Shown one piece after another: positions 52,813-60,846 of a stretch of DNA of 64,000 nt (within the stretch, counting starts at the first letter, position 1; each line of letters starts with the position of its first letter). Under the pieces are notes generated by a model, which saw only the letters and a program-made list of their open reading frames with translations, was not told the DNA's origin and ran no database searches. Where the stretch lies: NCBI RefSeq assembly GCF_002368415.1, contig NZ_AP018290.1, forward strand, positions 6,027,614 through 6,091,613, read 5' to 3'. Both the position numbers and the translations under genes were made by a program. Source of the DNA: Calothrix sp. NIES-4105 (lineage in GTDB: Bacteria > Cyanobacteriota > Cyanobacteriia > Cyanobacteriales > Nostocaceae).

Positions 52813-53128
52813 AATCTCTCCAATATTTCTTCGCTTTAAGAATATCTTGTTCTTGAGTGCTTTTATCTCCACCGCAAAATAAAAGTATAATAGTTAACCC
52901 TATTTGCTTGAAGTAAACGCGATAACCAGGACCATAATCGATTCTAAATTCACAAACACCTTCTCCAACGGGACTGTAGTCACCCAAGTTACCTGATTCT
53001 ACTCGCCTGAGCCTATTTTTAATTTTAGCTCTAGCTGTTCGATCCCGCAGCGAATCAAGCCATTCTTCAAAGGGAATTTGCCCGTCTGCGGTCTGGTAGC
53101 TTCTTATTTCTCTTGGTGATGCCTCCAT
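52784..53128 (-). CDS. RelE/ParE-superfamily (HigB, HI1419-type) toxin
   Basis: A 114-residue toxin: IPFEEWLDSLRDRTARAKIKNRLRRVESGN, then EGVCEFRIDYGPGYRVYFKQ, and IILLFCGGDKSTQEQDILKAKKYWRDY. These are the standard elements of the phage-derived Gp49-like/HI1419 killer family. It is expected to cleave mRNA on the ribosome. It is upstream of and overlapping antitoxin 2. This is the only complete toxin in an array with three antitoxins. Confidence 0.8.
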   Translation of the reverse strand: MEASPREIRSYQTADGQIPFEEWLDSLRDRTARAKIKNRLRRVESGNLGDYSPVGEGVCEFRIDYGPGYRVYFKQIGLTIILLFCGGDKSTQEQDILKAKKYWRDYERTESTNQ

Positions 53129-53219
53129 AACCTAATTCAATGTACCCTAAATACTCATTTTGAACAATTGTACTTGGAATCAGCTTAAATTTTCGGCTTT
53201 TCTAGATGAAAATTTAAAT

Positions 53220-53564
53220 TTAGTCACTACTACTACTTTTTTCCTCATCTTTCGCGACAACCGCAATTCTGTAACCAAGCGCATCTAGAAACTCAATCAA
53301 TGCTAAAATTTCCTTTCCACCCGTTTGTGTAAGGATTTGAGCAAGCTTTTGATGATGTAGCTGTGCTAAGGGTGAAAAATCATTTAATTGCTCGCGCGCT
53401 TCTACAACTTCTTCAAGGGCAGAACTAAATACCATAGGGTCGTAACCTTCTTCATCTAATTCCAGCATGACAGCGATGTAAGCTGCTGCATGTTCGTAGT
53501 CTTTAAGACTAGAAATTAGATAGTCACGGTAACTACTGCTAGTTGGTGCCTTTACGTCTTCCAT
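53220..53564 (-). CDS. HigA-like antitoxin paralogue 3, orphan
   Basis: A 114-residue paralogue: MEDVKAPTSSSYRDYLISSL, AAAYIAVMLELDEEGYDPMV, LALIEFLDALGYRIAVVAKDEEKSSSSD. It lies upstream of the intact toxin on the same strand, while its own former toxin is a remnant at 53712-53815, cut by a repeat element. It may cross-neutralise the remaining toxin, or be a solo repressor. Confidence 0.75.
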   Translation of the reverse strand: MEDVKAPTSSSYRDYLISSLKDYEHAAAYIAVMLELDEEGYDPMVFSSALEEVVEAREQLNDFSPLAQLHHQKLAQILTQTGGKEILALIEFLDALGYRIAVVAKDEEKSSSSD

Positions 53565-53637
53565 ACTCTGACCTCTGTGCCCTCTACGCCTAATAAGGTA
53601 AATATTATGCCTCCAAAATTAATTAGATGGAAAAGTA

Positions 53638-53711
53638 GTAGGTTGGGTGGAGGAACGGAACCCAACAAAATAAGTTGATGTTGGGTTACGCTGCCGCTTC
53701 ACCCAACCTAC
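53638..53711. repeat. 74-base element with 12-base terminal inverted repeats, at the break of a toxin gene
   Basis: GTAGGTTGGGTG at the left and CACCCAACCTAC at the right, perfect. The interior contains GAACGGAACCCAACA and GTTGATGTTGGGTTACGCTGCCGC. Toxin-coding sequence stops exactly at its right edge (53712), so the element marks the breakpoint. No target-site duplication is obvious. Confidence 0.8.
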
Positions 53712-53815
53712 GGCTTGGCTGCTTTTATCGCCACTACAAAGAATAAGTATAATTACTAAACCAATTTGTCCTGCATAAATTAGATAACCTGAACCATATT
53801 TAATTTAAAGAGACA
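53712..53815 (-). pseudogene. Remnant of a second HigB-like toxin
   Basis: On the minus strand, just before the element, the frame reads YGSGYLIYAGQIGLVIILIL then CSGDKSSQ. The intact toxin has YGPGYRVYFKQIGLTIILLF CGGDKSTQ at the same place. The C-terminal part after SSQ is gone and the N-terminal part beyond 53815 is not recognisable. It was the partner of antitoxin 3. Confidence 0.8.
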
Positions 53816-53969
53816 AAATCGTTCTTTTTCCCGTGCGGTAAGTACATAGGCTGAACAATTGTATTTGTACTTACCTTGCTTTTTAGGCTTTCCTTAATGA
53901 AAATCAAAACACTTAGCTGCTAATCTTGGCTAAAAATACAGTAACAACACCCAATTTGTATTCATCGCT

Positions 53970-55943
53970 ATGTCTCAACCAACGATAGAATCAATTCTTC
54001 AAGAAAAGCGCTTATTCCAGCCTAGTGCGGAGTTTTCACAAGCTGCACATATTAAAAGTTTAGAGGAATACCAAAAGCTCTACGACCAAGCAAAAGCTAA
54101 CCCAGAGCAGTTTTGGGCATCTTTGGCGGAAAAAGAATTACACTGGTTTCAAAAGTGGGATACTGTCCTTGATTGGCAACAACCACCGTTTGCAAAGTGG
54201 TTTGTTAATGGAAAGATTAATATTTCTTACAACTGTCTTGACAGACATTTAACTACCTGGCGCAAAAATAAAGCTGCGATTATTTGGGAAGGTGAACCAG
54301 GTGACTCGCGGACTCTCACTTATGCACAGCTACATCGCGAAGTTTGTCAGTTTGCTAATGTTCTCAAAAGCTTAGGCGCCAAAAAAGGTGACAGAATTGG
54401 GATTTACATGCCAATGATACCCGAAGCGGCGATTGCAATGCTTGCTTGTGCGCGTATCGGCGCCCCTCACAGTGTTGTTTTCGGTGGTTTCAGTGCGGAA
54501 GCTTTACGTGATAGACTTAATGACGCGCAAGCAAAGATTGTAATTACTGCTGATGGTGGTTGGCGTAAGGATGCAGTTGTTGCTCTGAAAGACCAAGTTG
54601 ATAAAGCTTTAGATAACGGCGCCTGTCCAAGTGTAGAAAATGTACTCGTAGTTAAGCGCACTGCCCAAGAAGTTAATATGGCGCCGAACCGTGACCATTG
54701 GTGGCATGAATTACAAAAAGATGCTTCTGCTGACTGTCCTGCGGAACCAATGGACAGCGAAGATATGCTATTTGTTTTATACACTTCTGGAAGTACAGGA
54801 AAACCGAAAGGGGTTGTGCATACCACAGGTGGTTATAACTTATATACCCATATGACCACCAAATGGATATTCGACTTACAAGATACAGATGTATATTGGT
54901 GTACTGCTGACGTAGGTTGGATTACTGGACACAGCTATATTGTGTATGGTCCACTTTCAAACGGCGCCACAACAGTAATGTATGAAGGGGCGCCACGAAC
55001 ATCGAATCCTGGTTGCTTCTGGGATGTTATTGAAAAATACGGTGTAACTGTCTTTTATACCGCGCCTACTGCAATTCGCGCGTTTATTAAAATGGGCGAA
55101 CAGCATCCCAACGCGCGCAATATGTCATCGTTAAGATTACTGGGTACTGTGGGCGAACCAATTAACCCCGAAGCTTGGATGTGGTACTACAAAGTTATTG
55201 GTGGAGAACGTTGCCCAATTGTAGATACTTGGTGGCAAACTGAAACAGGCGGTATTATGATTACACCCCTACCAGGCGCCATTTCAACTAAACCGGGTTC
55301 TGCAACTCGCCCCTTCCCAGGTATTCTTGCCGATATTGTAGATTTAGAAGGTAACTCTGTACCAGACAACGAAGGTGGTTATCTTGCCGTTCGTTATCCT
55401 TGGCCAGGTATGATGCGTACAGTATACGGCGACCCCGACCGCTTCCGCCGTACCTACTGGGAACATATTCCTCCTACTGATGGTAAATACACATATTTTG
55501 CAGGTGACGGCGCCAGACGTGACGAAGACGGTTACTTCTGGGTCATGGGTCGCGTTGATGACGTGCTAAATGTATCAGGGCATCGTCTCGGTACAATGGA
55601 AGTTGAATCAGCATTAGTTTCCCATCCTGCAGTAGCTGAAGCCGCTGTTGTTGGCAAACCCGATGAATTAAAAGGTGAGGAAGTAGTAGCTTTTGTTACT
55701 TTAGAAGGAACTCATCAAGGCAGCGATGCACTAATTAAAGAACTTAAACAGCACGTAGTTCAAGAAATAGGCGCCATCGCACGTCCAGGTGAAATTCGTT
55801 TTACCGATGCTTTACCAAAAACCCGTTCCGGTAAAATTATGCGGCGCCTATTAAGAAATTTAGCCGCAGGTCAAGAAGTTTCTGGTGATACTTCTACACT
55901 CGAAGATAGAAGCGTCCTTGATAAATTGCGTGAAGGCGCCTAG
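53970..55943 (+). CDS. acs: Acetyl-CoA synthetase
   Basis: A 657-residue enzyme with all Acs features: [46 protein letters not shown] (phosphate-binding loop), [71 protein letters not shown], and [13 protein letters not shown] with the acylation-controlled Lys. It activates acetate to acetyl-CoA via acetyl-AMP. Full length and highly conserved. Thirteen or so GGCGCC sites lie within it, a very high density, in keeping with long residence in this genome. A hairpin repeat follows. Confidence 0.97.
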   Translation: MSQPTIESILQEKRLFQPSAEFSQAAHIKSLEEYQKLYDQAKANPEQFWASLAEKELHWFQKWDTVLDWQQPPFAKWFVNGKINISYNCLDRHLTTWRKNKAAIIWEGEPGDSRTLTYAQLHREVCQFANVLKSLGAKKGDRIGIYMPMIPEAAIAMLACARIGAPHSVVFGGFSAEALRDRLNDAQAKIVITADGGWRKDAVVALKDQVDKALDNGACPSVENVLVVKRTAQEVNMAPNRDHWWHELQKDASADCPAEPMDSEDMLFVLYTSGSTGKPKGVVHTTGGYNLYTHMTTKWIFDLQDTDVYWCTADVGWITGHSYIVYGPLSNGATTVMYEGAPRTSNPGCFWDVIEKYGVTVFYTAPTAIRAFIKMGEQHPNARNMSSLRLLGTVGEPINPEAWMWYYKVIGGERCPIVDTWWQTETGGIMITPLPGAISTKPGSATRPFPGILADIVDLEGNSVPDNEGGYLAVRYPWPGMMRTVYGDPDRFRRTYWEHIPPTDGKYTYFAGDGARRDEDGYFWVMGRVDDVLNVSGHRLGTMEVESALVSHPAVAEAAVVGKPDELKGEEVVAFVTLEGTHQGSDALIKELKQHVVQEIGAIARPGEIRFTDALPKTRSGKIMRRLLRNLAAGQEVSGDTSTLEDRSVLDKLREGA

Positions 55944-55950
55944 GATTTTA

Positions 55951-56065
55951 GGGCGGGTTTATAAGTATCCTAAAACGGTGTGAAATATTTCGTTAACCCG
56001 CCCTTACAGAATTTTGCATTATCTATAGTCTTGTGGGGTGGGCATCCTTGCCCGCCCTTTACTAT
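55951..56065. repeat. GGGCGGGTT / AACCCGCCC element and adjoining GGGTGGGC hairpin
   Basis: Arms at 55951-55959 and 55995-56003, a relative of the queA repeat, followed at 56033-56063 by TGTGGGGTGGGCATCCTTGCCCGCCC. It lies right after acs and may serve as its terminator. Confidence 0.55.
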
Positions 56066-56121
56066 AAGTCATTAGAATAATATTATTATTTCTGTTAGTA
56101 GTACAGAAGTAGGTATATATA

Positions 56122-56847
56122 GTGCAAAGCCCCGACAACATTAAGCCTGAGCTAGTAAAATTAATTAATCAAGCCCAACCCGTTTACCCCAACCTAGCAT
56201 CAAGGCTGGATGAAATGAGGCGTTGGATTGCTAAAACCAAATCTGGGCTTTTAATACGTAAAAAGTATGTTATACGACTTCTTGGAGAATTGATAGAGGA
56301 TACAACTTTTTGGCTTACAATTCAATCACTATCAGATGAAGAGAGAGATGTAGTATTTGCTCGACTTACGCCAGCAGAAAAATACTGGTATGAGTATTTA
56401 TTTCCTGCATGGTTCACTGAAAAAGACCCTAAACTCAACACTTGGAAGAAAAATTTGATGGCAGATAGGTTTGAAGCTAGCGATGCTTCTAAAATTTCTG
56501 AAATCTGTAAACACATAAAATCTTTGGGTGGAGCTACTTTAAAACCTTATATTGCCGATTTATCGATGGCCACGGACTTAATAGCTTCCGGTGGAAAAGA
56601 GTTAGTTTTGTGCGTCCAGTTAACAAGTATTAGAGCTAGTCTCACTGTTAGCAAAGAAAATGACTGGCTATCGACTTTAAGATATTGGGAAATTCTACGC
56701 GGGCTATTTATAAGCTTTAATCCAATGCTAGTAGAAGTTGAAATTAAAATTGGTGAGTATGTATTTAGAAGTAGTGATGATTTTAGCGATGAATGTTATT
56801 ATATAGCTAGTATTGATGAACGAGGTGATTATGTCCGCCAACTTTGA
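56122..56847 (+). CDS. Hypothetical protein, first gene of DUF4365 operon
   Basis: A 241-residue soluble protein of no family I know. The N-terminal half is helical (DEMRRWIAKTKSGLLIRKKYVIRLLGELIED). The second half has MATDLIASGGKELVLCVQLTS, a D...ExxxxxQ spacing reminiscent of PD-(D/E)XK-like nucleases, but the resemblance is weak. Start GTG 56122. Its end overlaps the next gene by 17 bases, and that gene overlaps the DUF4365 gene, so the three are tightly coupled. Confidence 0.55.
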   Translation: MQSPDNIKPELVKLINQAQPVYPNLASRLDEMRRWIAKTKSGLLIRKKYVIRLLGELIEDTTFWLTIQSLSDEERDVVFARLTPAEKYWYEYLFPAWFTEKDPKLNTWKKNLMADRFEASDASKISEICKHIKSLGGATLKPYIADLSMATDLIASGGKELVLCVQLTSIRASLTVSKENDWLSTLRYWEILRGLFISFNPMLVEVEIKIGEYVFRSSDDFSDECYYIASIDERGDYVRQL

Positions 56848-57061
56848 GCCTGTTATCTCAGAAAATGTAGCAAGAGCAATAGAGGCTCTCCAAAGAGTTA
56901 GAAGCTTGAGAGAATCTATACTAGCTAAGGGTATAGATGGCATCTATGATCATTTTGAGGATGTTGACGGTGATTGGCTCGAAAATTGGACGGATGAAGA
57001 TATAGTAGAAATCGATAAAGCTGCGTCTAATACTGTGGTACAAAGTGCAGATCAACATTAA
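56831..57061 (+). CDS. Small acidic hypothetical protein, middle gene of DUF4365 operon
   Basis: A 76-residue protein starting MSANFEPVISENVARAIEAL, with RSLRESILAKGIDGIYDHFE and an acidic end (DGDWLENWTDEDIVEIDKAAS). No motif is known to me. ATG 56831 is inside the end of the upstream gene and the stop is inside the start of the DUF4365 gene. Size, acidity and position would suit an antitoxin or accessory subunit, but nothing proves it. Confidence 0.55.
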   Translation: MSANFEPVISENVARAIEALQRVRSLRESILAKGIDGIYDHFEDVDGDWLENWTDEDIVEIDKAASNTVVQSADQH

Positions 57062-57563
57062 TTTTCTGACCCAGATTGGAAATAATGATGTGACTACAGA
57101 ACAAGCTTGGTATATTGGGCAGAGGGCAGAATCTTTAACAGTTGTGTACTTGACACGCAGAAGCGATTTAATTGTTACTCCACAACCTAAAGGGTATGGT
57201 TTGAGTTTTCTAGTTGAAATTAGTAAATTAGGTAGTCATAGCGGTCGTATTTTTGGGATTCAAATACAAGCAACTGTCAATAATACAATAGTGATTGAGA
57301 ATGAAAATAAAACGTTGGAGATAAAACAAGATTTACCCTCAACTGATTTAATTTCTGAACTACCTTTCCCAGTTTGTTTATTCTTTTGGACTTTAAATAA
57401 CGACCAAGCGTATTATAAGTGGGTTTTAGAACCAATCATTGAAACTCCAAATTATCCAAGACTGCTTTTTAATCAAAATCAAGTTTTTAAAAGGCTAAGT
57501 AATGAAGAAATAGAGAAAATTGTCTCTATAGTTAATAATTGGTACGATAGTCGTTTAACTTAA
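57045..57563 (+). CDS. DUF4365 domain protein
   Basis: A 172-residue protein. VTTEQAWYIGQRAESLTVVYLTRRSDLIVTPQPKGYGLSFLVEISK followed by RIFGIQIQATVN is the DUF4365 core. The acidic residues around RSDLIV and FLVEIS, with the IQIQAT strand, resemble a PD-(D/E)XK-type fold in which the usual lysine is replaced. DUF4365 proteins are often found in variable and defence-like regions, but function is unestablished. It ends one base before the convergent ATP-grasp gene ends. Confidence 0.7.
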   Translation: MQININFLTQIGNNDVTTEQAWYIGQRAESLTVVYLTRRSDLIVTPQPKGYGLSFLVEISKLGSHSGRIFGIQIQATVNNTIVIENENKTLEIKQDLPSTDLISELPFPVCLFFWTLNNDQAYYKWVLEPIIETPNYPRLLFNQNQVFKRLSNEEIEKIVSIVNNWYDSRLT

Positions 57564-58391
57564 TTAATTTCGATACTTCCAAGTTCTACCCCAAGGGGGA
57601 ATACCAATATTTTTCCAAAAAGCTTTTGCTAATCTCTCATTAATCTCATCATATAATTTTTCATTTTGAACATTGCGGTCTACATAATTATATATTCCAT
57701 CTGTGCCAACTTCCAAGGCATACCATTTTCCTTGTTTATCTTTTAACAGGTCAACGGCGCCAAAACTATAATATAAACCTGTTGATATCAAAGCCATCTT
57801 GGCTACTTCTTGTGCTTTTCTATCAGGACTTTCATCATATACATATACTGCACCCTGTGCATGGGATACCCAAGGAGATTTAATATTTTTATCTTTGAAT
57901 CTCCTAGCATTAAAACCAAATATTTCACTATCTACACAATATAATCTATATACTTCAGGTATTTCTAATTCGACAAACTCCTGTATAATAAATGGCTTTG
58001 TCCAATTCTTAGGTATTTGACTTATATCATTAATAAATCGATGGTTTATTCCGCCACACCCTATTGGATATTTTAGTATCCACGCTCGTTGAGGGTATTC
58101 TGATAAAATTAATTCAATATCTGTTTCATTATTAGCAATTAAAGTTTGAGGTCGGTTAACATCATAAGCATTAAATTTTTCTGCAATTCTTCTCTTGTCT
58201 GATGCTATTTTGATTGATTCGATAGGAATAAAATTATTTATATCATCAGCGTCTTCTTTTTCAAGGGTCAAGATATAATTTATATCACCAAAATTATCTT
58301 TTACATCTACCCATAACGATTCTGAAAGCATATTGGCTAACTTTTCAAATGCCCACCTACCGCCTCCCTGATTTACAATTGCTGGTATCAT
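57564..58391 (-). CDS. ATP-grasp family protein
   Basis: A 275-residue protein with a pre-ATP-grasp region, then SDKRRIAEKFNAYDVNRPQT, RAWILKYPIGCGGINHRF (nucleotide-binding lysine and flexible glycine loop), PFIIQEFVELEIPEVYRLYCVD, and YSFGAVDLLKDKQGKWYALEVGTDG (metal-binding end of the fold). These enzymes ligate carboxylates to amines or thiols via acyl-phosphates. Some modify ribosomal peptides or build small molecules. No precursor peptide is recognised nearby. It meets the DUF4365 gene tail to tail with no gap. Confidence 0.75.
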   Translation of the reverse strand: MIPAIVNQGGGRWAFEKLANMLSESLWVDVKDNFGDINYILTLEKEDADDINNFIPIESIKIASDKRRIAEKFNAYDVNRPQTLIANNETDIELILSEYPQRAWILKYPIGCGGINHRFINDISQIPKNWTKPFIIQEFVELEIPEVYRLYCVDSEIFGFNARRFKDKNIKSPWVSHAQGAVYVYDESPDRKAQEVAKMALISTGLYYSFGAVDLLKDKQGKWYALEVGTDGIYNYVDRNVQNEKLYDEINERLAKAFWKNIGIPPWGRTWKYRN

Positions 58392-58407
58392 TTTCTATTT
58401 CACCTCT

Positions 58408-59004
58408 TTATGTTTCAAGCATATCTACATCATCAGTTTTAGCTAATGTGACATCTTCATAAATATCAGCAATATTGCACCGAAAATCAACACTTGTAAA
58501 CTCAACTTCTTCACCTTCTACAAAAGAATATAATTCCCAACGCCCGTTTTCATTGCGGCGAAATATATCAACGTTCATTGTGTCTTGAGAAACCAACACG
58601 TACTCCCGTAAACAAGGAGAACGACGATAATTTTTAAATTTTGCACCTCTATCTTTTGCTTCGGTGGTATCTGATAATACTTCAATAATTAAGCACGAAT
58701 TAGCTTTAGAGTATTCAGAGTCCCTATCGCGCGCGTCACAAGTTACCATTACATCTGGGTAGTAGTAACGACTTTTTCTATGTATTTGCGCCTTCATATC
58801 TGACATGTATACCCGACAACTGCTACCCCGCAAATGGTTACGCAGTAGCATATACAAGTTTCCAGTTATGGTAACATGGGCATCGCTAGCCCCTGCCATT
58901 GCGTAAACTTCACCGTCTATATACTCATGCTTTATTTCGCTAACTTTCTCACCCTCTAAATATTCTTTGGGAGAAATATACTCTTGGCGCCTATCTGTAA
59001 CCAT
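58408..59004 (-). CDS. Uma2 family protein, copy A
   Basis: A 198-residue Uma2/DUF820 protein: YISPKEYLEGEKVSEIKHEY, IDGEVYAMAGASDAHVTITG, YYPDVMVTCDARDRDSEY (Asp), CLIIEVLSDTTEAKDRGAKF (Glu and Lys) and LREYVLVSQDTMNVDIFRR. A putative nuclease fold. It is a close paralogue of copy B at 59385, and the two also share sequence just upstream of their starts, so a segment was duplicated with its promoter region. Confidence 0.85.
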   Translation of the reverse strand: MVTDRRQEYISPKEYLEGEKVSEIKHEYIDGEVYAMAGASDAHVTITGNLYMLLRNHLRGSSCRVYMSDMKAQIHRKSRYYYPDVMVTCDARDRDSEYSKANSCLIIEVLSDTTEAKDRGAKFKNYRRSPCLREYVLVSQDTMNVDIFRRNENGRWELYSFVEGEEVEFTSVDFRCNIADIYEDVTLAKTDDVDMLET

Positions 59005-59086
59005 AATGCAACGGTACGCGCGAAAACTTCCAGCTTTTATTCTAAGCTAGAATACAGCTATTCCCCAAGCTATACTTAAACAAGCC

Positions 59087-59382
59087 ATGATTGCTCAAAT
59101 AATGGTTCAACTCTCATCATGGGTAGAAACTGGAATTCAAATCAGCAAAGTCAAAAATTTACATCTGTTCAAATTTACCTCAGAATTACAATCTCGACTA
59201 GAAGAACTTTCTGAAAGTAAAAAAGCTGGTATTCTCACAGAAGAACAAGAAGCCGAATTAACAGGAATATTAGATCTCCAACGGTCGCTTTGCGAGAAGC
59301 ACAACTACAACTTTGGCAACAAAAAGAATGGCAAAATCCCTACCATTGGGCGCCTTTCACATTACAAGGCGAGTGGAGATAA
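59087..59382 (+). pseudogene. Hypothetical antitoxin-like gene joined to a CHAT-protein C-terminal scrap
   Basis: The 5' part (ATG 59087) encodes LHLFKFTSELQSRLEELSES then KKAGILTEEQEAELTGILDLQ, a common small cyanobacterial protein thought to be antitoxin-like. Beyond about 59280 the sequence instead encodes, in another frame, VALREAQLQLWQQKEWQNPY then HWAPFTLQGEWR and TAA at 59380-59382, the standard end of CHAT (caspase-like) domain proteins. So two unrelated gene ends have been joined. The frame from 59087 runs on to 59470 without family likeness. Confidence 0.6.
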
Positions 59383-59384
59383 GT

Positions 59385-59975
59385 TTAAAGCGTCTCTACT
59401 TCATCAACTTCAACCAATGTCACATCTTGATAAATTGCTGTTATATCACATCGAAAGTCAACACTTGTAAACTCTACTTCTTCACCTTTTACAAAAGAAT
59501 ATAATACCCAATGCCCTTCTTCATTGCGGCGAAATATATCAACGTTCATTGTGTCTTGAGAAATTAACACATACTCCTGTAAAGAAGGAGAACGACGATA
59601 ATCTTTAAATTTTGTGCCTCTATCTTTCGCTTCAGTACCCTCTGATAATACTTCAATAATTAAGCATGAATGAGATTTAGAATATTCAGAGTCCCTATCG
59701 CGCACGTCACAAGTTACCATTACATCTGGGTAGTAGTAACGGCTTCTTCTATGTACCTGCGCCTTCATATCTGACATAAATACACGACAACCGCTACCGC
59801 GTAAATTGGTTAGCAGCATTGTCGCCAGGTTCAGAGCAATAGTGGTATGGGCATCACTTGCTCCAGCCATTGCGTAAACTTCACCGTCTATATACTCGTG
59901 CTTTATCTCGCTAACTTTCTCACCTTCTAGATATTCTTCGGGAGAAATATACTCTTGGCGCCTATCTGTAACCAT
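59385..59975 (-). CDS. Uma2 family protein, copy B
   Basis: A 196-residue close paralogue of copy A, with YYPDVMVTCDVRDRDSEYSKSHSCLIIEVLSEGTEAKDRG as the acidic core. ATG 59975 (MVTDRRQEYISPEEY) matches the start of copy A. A longer frame to 60041 is not supported. It is bounded by two copies of GAGTGGAGATAAGT (59371-59384 and 60085-60098), both lying at the end of CHAT-like coding scraps, so this copy appears to have been inserted or duplicated into the end of a former CHAT gene. Confidence 0.85.
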   Translation of the reverse strand: MVTDRRQEYISPEEYLEGEKVSEIKHEYIDGEVYAMAGASDAHTTIALNLATMLLTNLRGSGCRVFMSDMKAQVHRRSRYYYPDVMVTCDVRDRDSEYSKSHSCLIIEVLSEGTEAKDRGTKFKDYRRSPSLQEYVLISQDTMNVDIFRRNEEGHWVLYSFVKGEEVEFTSVDFRCDITAIYQDVTLVEVDEVETL

Positions 59976-60066
59976 AATGCAATGGTACCAATGAATTTCA
60001 GCTTTTATTCTAAAATCATTCTGGCTTGAAGGTCTAATCAAATTAAATACGAACGTTCATTTGTTT

Positions 60067-60096
60067 CATTTTTCTTTGCAAGATGAGTGGAGATAA
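60067..60096 (+). pseudogene. Second CHAT-protein C-terminal scrap
   Basis: HFSLQDEWR and TAA. Compare FTLQGEWR and TAA at 59359-59382. The shared DNA is GAGTGGAGATAAGT. Confidence 0.45.
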
Positions 60097-60177
60097 GTGC
60101 CAAGTGGCACAAGTAAGGCTTAAAGACGATGAGAATAAAACTATCATAGGGAAAAACCCCTAAATTAATTGAGTGTT

Positions 60178-60786
60178 ATGAAGCTCAAGAGCCTTATTGT
60201 ATCAGCACTTGTACCGTTTTACTGTGTGCTTCCTAGTATTGTGGCTGTGGTTGTACCATCACAAGTACTTGCCCAATTTTCAGAACGTGAAAAAGCTGAA
60301 AGGGCAGAATTAATTCAAAAGGCGAATTCTCTTTTCGGTCAACGCGACTTTCAAGGCGCCGAACAAAGTCTACGTCAGCTAGTCAAAAAATTTCCCAAGG
60401 ATGCTTTTGCTCATTTCCAACTTGGCAATGCGCTATATCAGCAGGATAAGTCAGAAGACGCACTGGCATCGTATCAAGAAGCGGTTAAACTAAATCCGCG
60501 CTATGCCCTTGCTTATAATGGAATTGGATTAGTATATGCTAACCAAGAACGATGGGATGATGCTTTGACACAATTCCGTAAAGCTTTGGATATCAACCCT
60601 CAGTACGGAGATGCGATGATGTATATGGGACAAGTGCAACTTCAACTCAATAAGCGTGATGAAGGGGTAGCTTCGCTTAATAAAGCTTTGAGTATATTCA
60701 AATCACAAAATCGTAATGACCGAGTGAACCGGATTGAGGGTTTGTTAAAGAAGATTAAGCAATCAGATGACCCTAGTGTATCTTGA
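60178..60786 (+). CDS. Exported TPR protein
   Basis: A 202-residue protein with a signal peptide (MKLKSLIVSALVPFYCVLPS, cleavage near VLAQFSERE). About four tetratricopeptide repeats follow (QKANSLFGQRDFQGAEQSLRQLV, AHFQLGNALYQQDKSEDALASYQEAV, AYNGIGLVYANQERWDDALTQF, AMMYMGQVQLQLNKRDEGVASL). A periplasmic scaffold is likely. ATG 60178 is preferred over the TTG three codons upstream. It is convergent with the STAND ATPase gene. Confidence 0.8.
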   Translation: MKLKSLIVSALVPFYCVLPSIVAVVVPSQVLAQFSEREKAERAELIQKANSLFGQRDFQGAEQSLRQLVKKFPKDAFAHFQLGNALYQQDKSEDALASYQEAVKLNPRYALAYNGIGLVYANQERWDDALTQFRKALDINPQYGDAMMYMGQVQLQLNKRDEGVASLNKALSIFKSQNRNDRVNRIEGLLKKIKQSDDPSVS

Positions 60787-60846
60787 TTTGGTAGTTAAAA
60801 TGCACAGGCACCCGACGCCTGTGCCACAAAACACAAGTAAGGGATT

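Larger units (their letters stand above)
53565..53969. other. Gap: repeat element, toxin remnant and acs upstream region
   Basis: It contains the 74-base element at 53638-53711, the dead toxin at 53712-53815, and about 150 bases of acs upstream sequence. No other gene. Confidence 0.6.
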
